Shown: positions 5,093 to 6,315 of the stretch, piece after piece | How positions within the stretch are numbered: the stretch's first letter is position 1 | Layout of the letters: each line of letters opens with the position of its first letter | NCBI GenBank assembly: GCA_018968785.1 | Contig: JAGWZN010000051.1 | Location: forward strand, 1 to 6,315 | Origin: Patescibacteria group bacterium | GTDB taxonomy: Bacteria; Patescibacteriota; UBA1384; CAILIB01 | Length of the DNA stretch: 6,315 bases | Direction of reading: 5' to 3' | Position numbers and translations under genes: made by a program | The notes under the pieces: model-generated | What the model saw: only the letters and a program-made list of their open reading frames with translations | Told to the model about the DNA's origin: nothing | The model's database searches: none

Positions 5093-5866
5093 TTAGCGGA
5101 AACTCGCGACCAGCAGTTCTCGTATCTCCGAGCAACAACTGACCATAAACCGGACATCGGAATCGGGATTTGGGTTTCCCTGCAAATCGGTAATCATCGC
5201 CCCCGCTTCCCGGGCAATCAGTTTGCCCGCGCAGAAGTCATGCGGATCGATATCCAGCGCCACCATCCCTTCAATCTTACCGCTCGCCACCAGACAAAGG
5301 TCATACGCGGGAGACCAACTCTCCAGCACTCGTTTTATGGACTGGTGGCTAAAATACGCCCGCGCCGCCTGCCACTGGCGGTGCGGAACCGCGTAACCTT
5401 GCGACCAGGCAATGGTCGAGCTTTTTATATTCCGTTCCGGGCTAACGGTAATTTTCTCGCCATTCAGATAAGCACCCCGCCCTCGCTCGGCAGTGAACAA
5501 CCGCTTGAGGATCGGTTGATACACAATACCCGCAATTATCTCCTCGCCTTTCATTAATCCGATGCTGAGGGTAAAGTTATCAATTCCCAGCGCGAAATTA
5601 TTCGTCCCGTCAAGCGGGTCGATCAGGAACGTATACTCGGAACCGGTATCAATACGACCACTCTCTTCGGATACCAGGTTATAATCCGGATACAGTTCGG
5701 CCAGCCCTCTTAAGATCACCCGCTCCGACTCCAGATCCGCTTGCGTGCAGAAATTGGAGGCCATGCCTTTATCGGTGATCTCCAGATTCTGCCCAAAGTA
5801 CGATACGACCACCTCTCCGGCCCGTTGTATCAGGTCGTTAATTGGGGCGTATTGAAAACCGTCCAT
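5093..5866 (-). CDS. Inositol monophosphatase family phosphatase (SuhB/HisN/CysQ-like)
   Basis: A 257-residue protein, standard length for the FIG/IMPase superfamily of Mg2+-dependent lithium-sensitive phosphatases. Metal-binding and catalytic signatures are in order: TQADLESE with D44, the glutamate of SEESG (E67), DPLDGTNNF (83-91, with D83 and D86 as ligands), and D210 in DPHDFCAGKLI, which replaces the family WDxAAG. A further anchor is YLNGEKI, the usual substrate-loop region. Family members dephosphorylate inositol phosphate, histidinol phosphate, PAP or fructose-1,6-bisphosphate. The sequence does not settle which, and no histidine- or cysteine-biosynthetic neighbour is present. Start is ATG 5866; an upstream TTG at 5869 is adjacent. 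It lies 12 nt after the acidic small ORF and 30 nt before the 2H gene, so it is mid-operon. A role with the 2H enzyme in nucleotide or cyclic phosphate turnover is inference. Confidence 0.87.
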   Translation of the reverse strand: MDGFQYAPINDLIQRAGEVVVSYFGQNLEITDKGMASNFCTQADLESERVILRGLAELYPDYNLVSEESGRIDTGSEYTFLIDPLDGTNNFALGIDNFTLSIGLMKGEEIIAGIVYQPILKRLFTAERGRGAYLNGEKITVSPERNIKSSTIAWSQGYAVPHRQWQAARAYFSHQSIKRVLESWSPAYDLCLVASGKIEGMVALDIDPHDFCAGKLIAREAGAMITDLQGNPNPDSDVRFMVSCCSEIRELLVASFR

Positions 5867-5878
5867 CAAATTGGATAG

Positions 5879-6097
5879 CTATTCACTCTTTGGCCAGGGA
5901 GTTGCCGTTTTGACAGGATTACCAGCTTCAGCACCTAAGTTCCCAGGCCACATCGGATTAAAAATCTCTTCTTCGTCAGCTGCTGGTGGATTTTCTTGCC
6001 TATGTCCTTCGTCACCTGATGCACCTGAATCAGGTGTTATATTACCGTCATCTGGATTTTCTCCAGCCGTAGGTGTGTGTATACATTCAGGAGACAT
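5879..6097 (-). CDS. Small acidic, proline-rich protein of unknown function
   Basis: A 72-residue ORF from ATG 6097 to the stop at 5879-5881, ending 12 nt before the phosphatase start. It is rich in D, E, P, G, A and S, with acidic clusters (DEEE and a DDG segment), few hydrophobic residues and no predicted helix or membrane segment, so it is probably disordered. I recognise no family. Support for it being real: a complete ATG-to-stop frame, tight spacing to the downstream gene, and a promoter-like pair directly upstream. Against it: low-complexity acidic frames can arise by chance, and an ORF of similar length overlaps it on the opposite strand. It could be a short leader, a small regulator or a disordered accessory of the phosphatase. 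Confidence 0.5.
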   Translation of the reverse strand: MSPECIHTPTAGENPDDGNITPDSGASGDEGHRQENPPAADEEEIFNPMWPGNLGAEAGNPVKTATPWPKSE

Positions 6098-6102
6098 ATT
6101 TA

Positions 6103-6131
6103 ATAATTAAACGTATAAGATAGTGCCTCAA
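6103..6131 (-). promoter_or_regulatory. Candidate promoter of the acidic protein-phosphatase-2H operon
   Basis: On the - strand TTGAGG (6131-6126) and AATTAT (6108-6103) are separated by 17 bp, each matching its consensus at four of six positions. The ATG at 6097 follows the -10 box after 5 nt, again implying a leaderless transcript. The flanking sequence is very AT-rich compared with the GC-rich DNA just beyond it. Support is positional only. Confidence 0.4.
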
Positions 6132-6202
6132 CTATAAACTCTCTTTCCCCATCCTGTCAACCAACCAACCCGCCAGAATAACCGGCGCCAAGACCGGCCG
6201 CG

Positions 6203-6315
6203 TCAAGAAATAAGGCGCGCCAACCAGAATGCCACCCCGGCCGCCACTCCGCCAATTAGTACGGTCTGAAGCGCCCCTTTCACCGCCGAAACGCCAATCG
6301 CCCGCGCCCGCAGGA
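6203..6315 (-). CDS. VIT/CCC1-family transporter, C-terminal 36 residues (partial)
   Basis: The frame read from 6313 down to TGA at 6203-6205 gives a hydrophobic C-terminus, LRARAIGVSAVKGALQ followed by a TVLIGGVAAGVAFWLARLI helix. The pattern of a small basic segment, VSAVKGALQ, then a glycine- and alanine-rich helix resembles the last transmembrane segment of VIT1/CCC1 iron or manganese transporters in bacteria. The rest of the gene lies beyond the window. The following gene starts about 105 bases downstream behind its own promoter-like sequence. A second frame on the same strand stays open over the same interval and gives membrane-like residues too, so the family call is moderate. Confidence 0.5.
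   Translation of the reverse strand, partial: LRARAIGVSAVKGALQTVLIGGVAAGVAFWLARLIS

Noticed and set aside
5063..5557. 164-residue + strand ORF
   Set aside because: It runs antisense through the phosphatase gene, whose motifs and metal ligands are clear. The + strand frame has no recognisable family or start signal.
5871..6110. 79-residue + strand ORF opposite the acidic small protein
   Set aside because: It overlaps the - strand frame almost exactly. The - strand frame has the promoter-like sequence and the tight spacing to the next gene, so this one is taken as its shadow, though neither is certain.
6158..6170. Short AACC tandem repeat
   Set aside because: Only three units in an intergenic spacer, too short to mean anything.
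6132..6314. Second open - strand frame with membrane-like residues at the right edge
   Set aside because: The alternative frame ending at 6203 fits a VIT/CCC1 terminus better. The other may be a GC-rich shadow; it could also signal a frameshift, which the short overlap cannot resolve.
1..6315. CRISPR array, tRNA, rRNA or a defence system
   Set aside because: No regularly spaced repeats, no tRNA-like cloverleaf and no recognisable defence protein motifs were found.

Overview
The window is a bacterial chromosome segment with small, tightly packed genes. No rRNA, tRNA or CRISPR array is visible. Lineage cannot be fixed from the sequence. UGA and UAG both act as stops, which excludes codes that read UGA as an amino acid. 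Several starts lie 5-6 nt behind a -10-like box with no Shine-Dalgarno, suggesting leaderless transcripts. The accessory-looking gene set and leaderless style would suit a small-genome lineage (for example Patescibacteria) or an actinobacterium-like group, but this is only a guess.

Layout: (1) 1-112, + strand: the C-terminus of an IS200/IS605-type TnpA transposase, ending inside a perfect 8-bp hairpin that resembles the right end of such an element. (2) 137-2235, - strand, visibly AT-richer: a threonine-dehydratase-like PLP enzyme followed, with an ATGA overlap, by an ornithine cyclodeaminase/mu-crystallin family enzyme. The pair resembles EutB/EutC of ectoine catabolism. The second gene has an in-frame amber codon at position 44 but is otherwise well preserved. 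A small possible ORF and a terminator-like hairpin follow. (3) 2302-2641, + strand: a small four-cysteine zinc-ribbon-like protein behind a perfect TATAAT. (4) 2738-3118, - strand: a possible small three-helix membrane protein. (5) 3088-4350, + strand: a two-gene unit with separate RibD-type reductase and RibD-type deaminase, in the reverse of the order found in fused RibD, joined by a TGATG stop/start. (6) 4385-6097, - strand: a small acidic proline-rich protein, an inositol-monophosphatase-family phosphatase and a 2H phosphoesterase (2'-5' RNA ligase-like), probably one operon. (7) 6203-6315, - strand: the C-terminus of a probable VIT/CCC1-type membrane transporter.

Functionally the window looks like unrelated metabolic modules side by side: an apparently acquired amino-acid or compatible-solute catabolic pair beside an insertion-sequence end, a pterin/flavin-like deaminase-reductase pair, and a phosphatase-phosphoesterase operon. 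I see no convincing new defence or mobile system. The best leads are the amber-interrupted cyclodeaminase, the split reversed RibD pair and the repeated leaderless starts.
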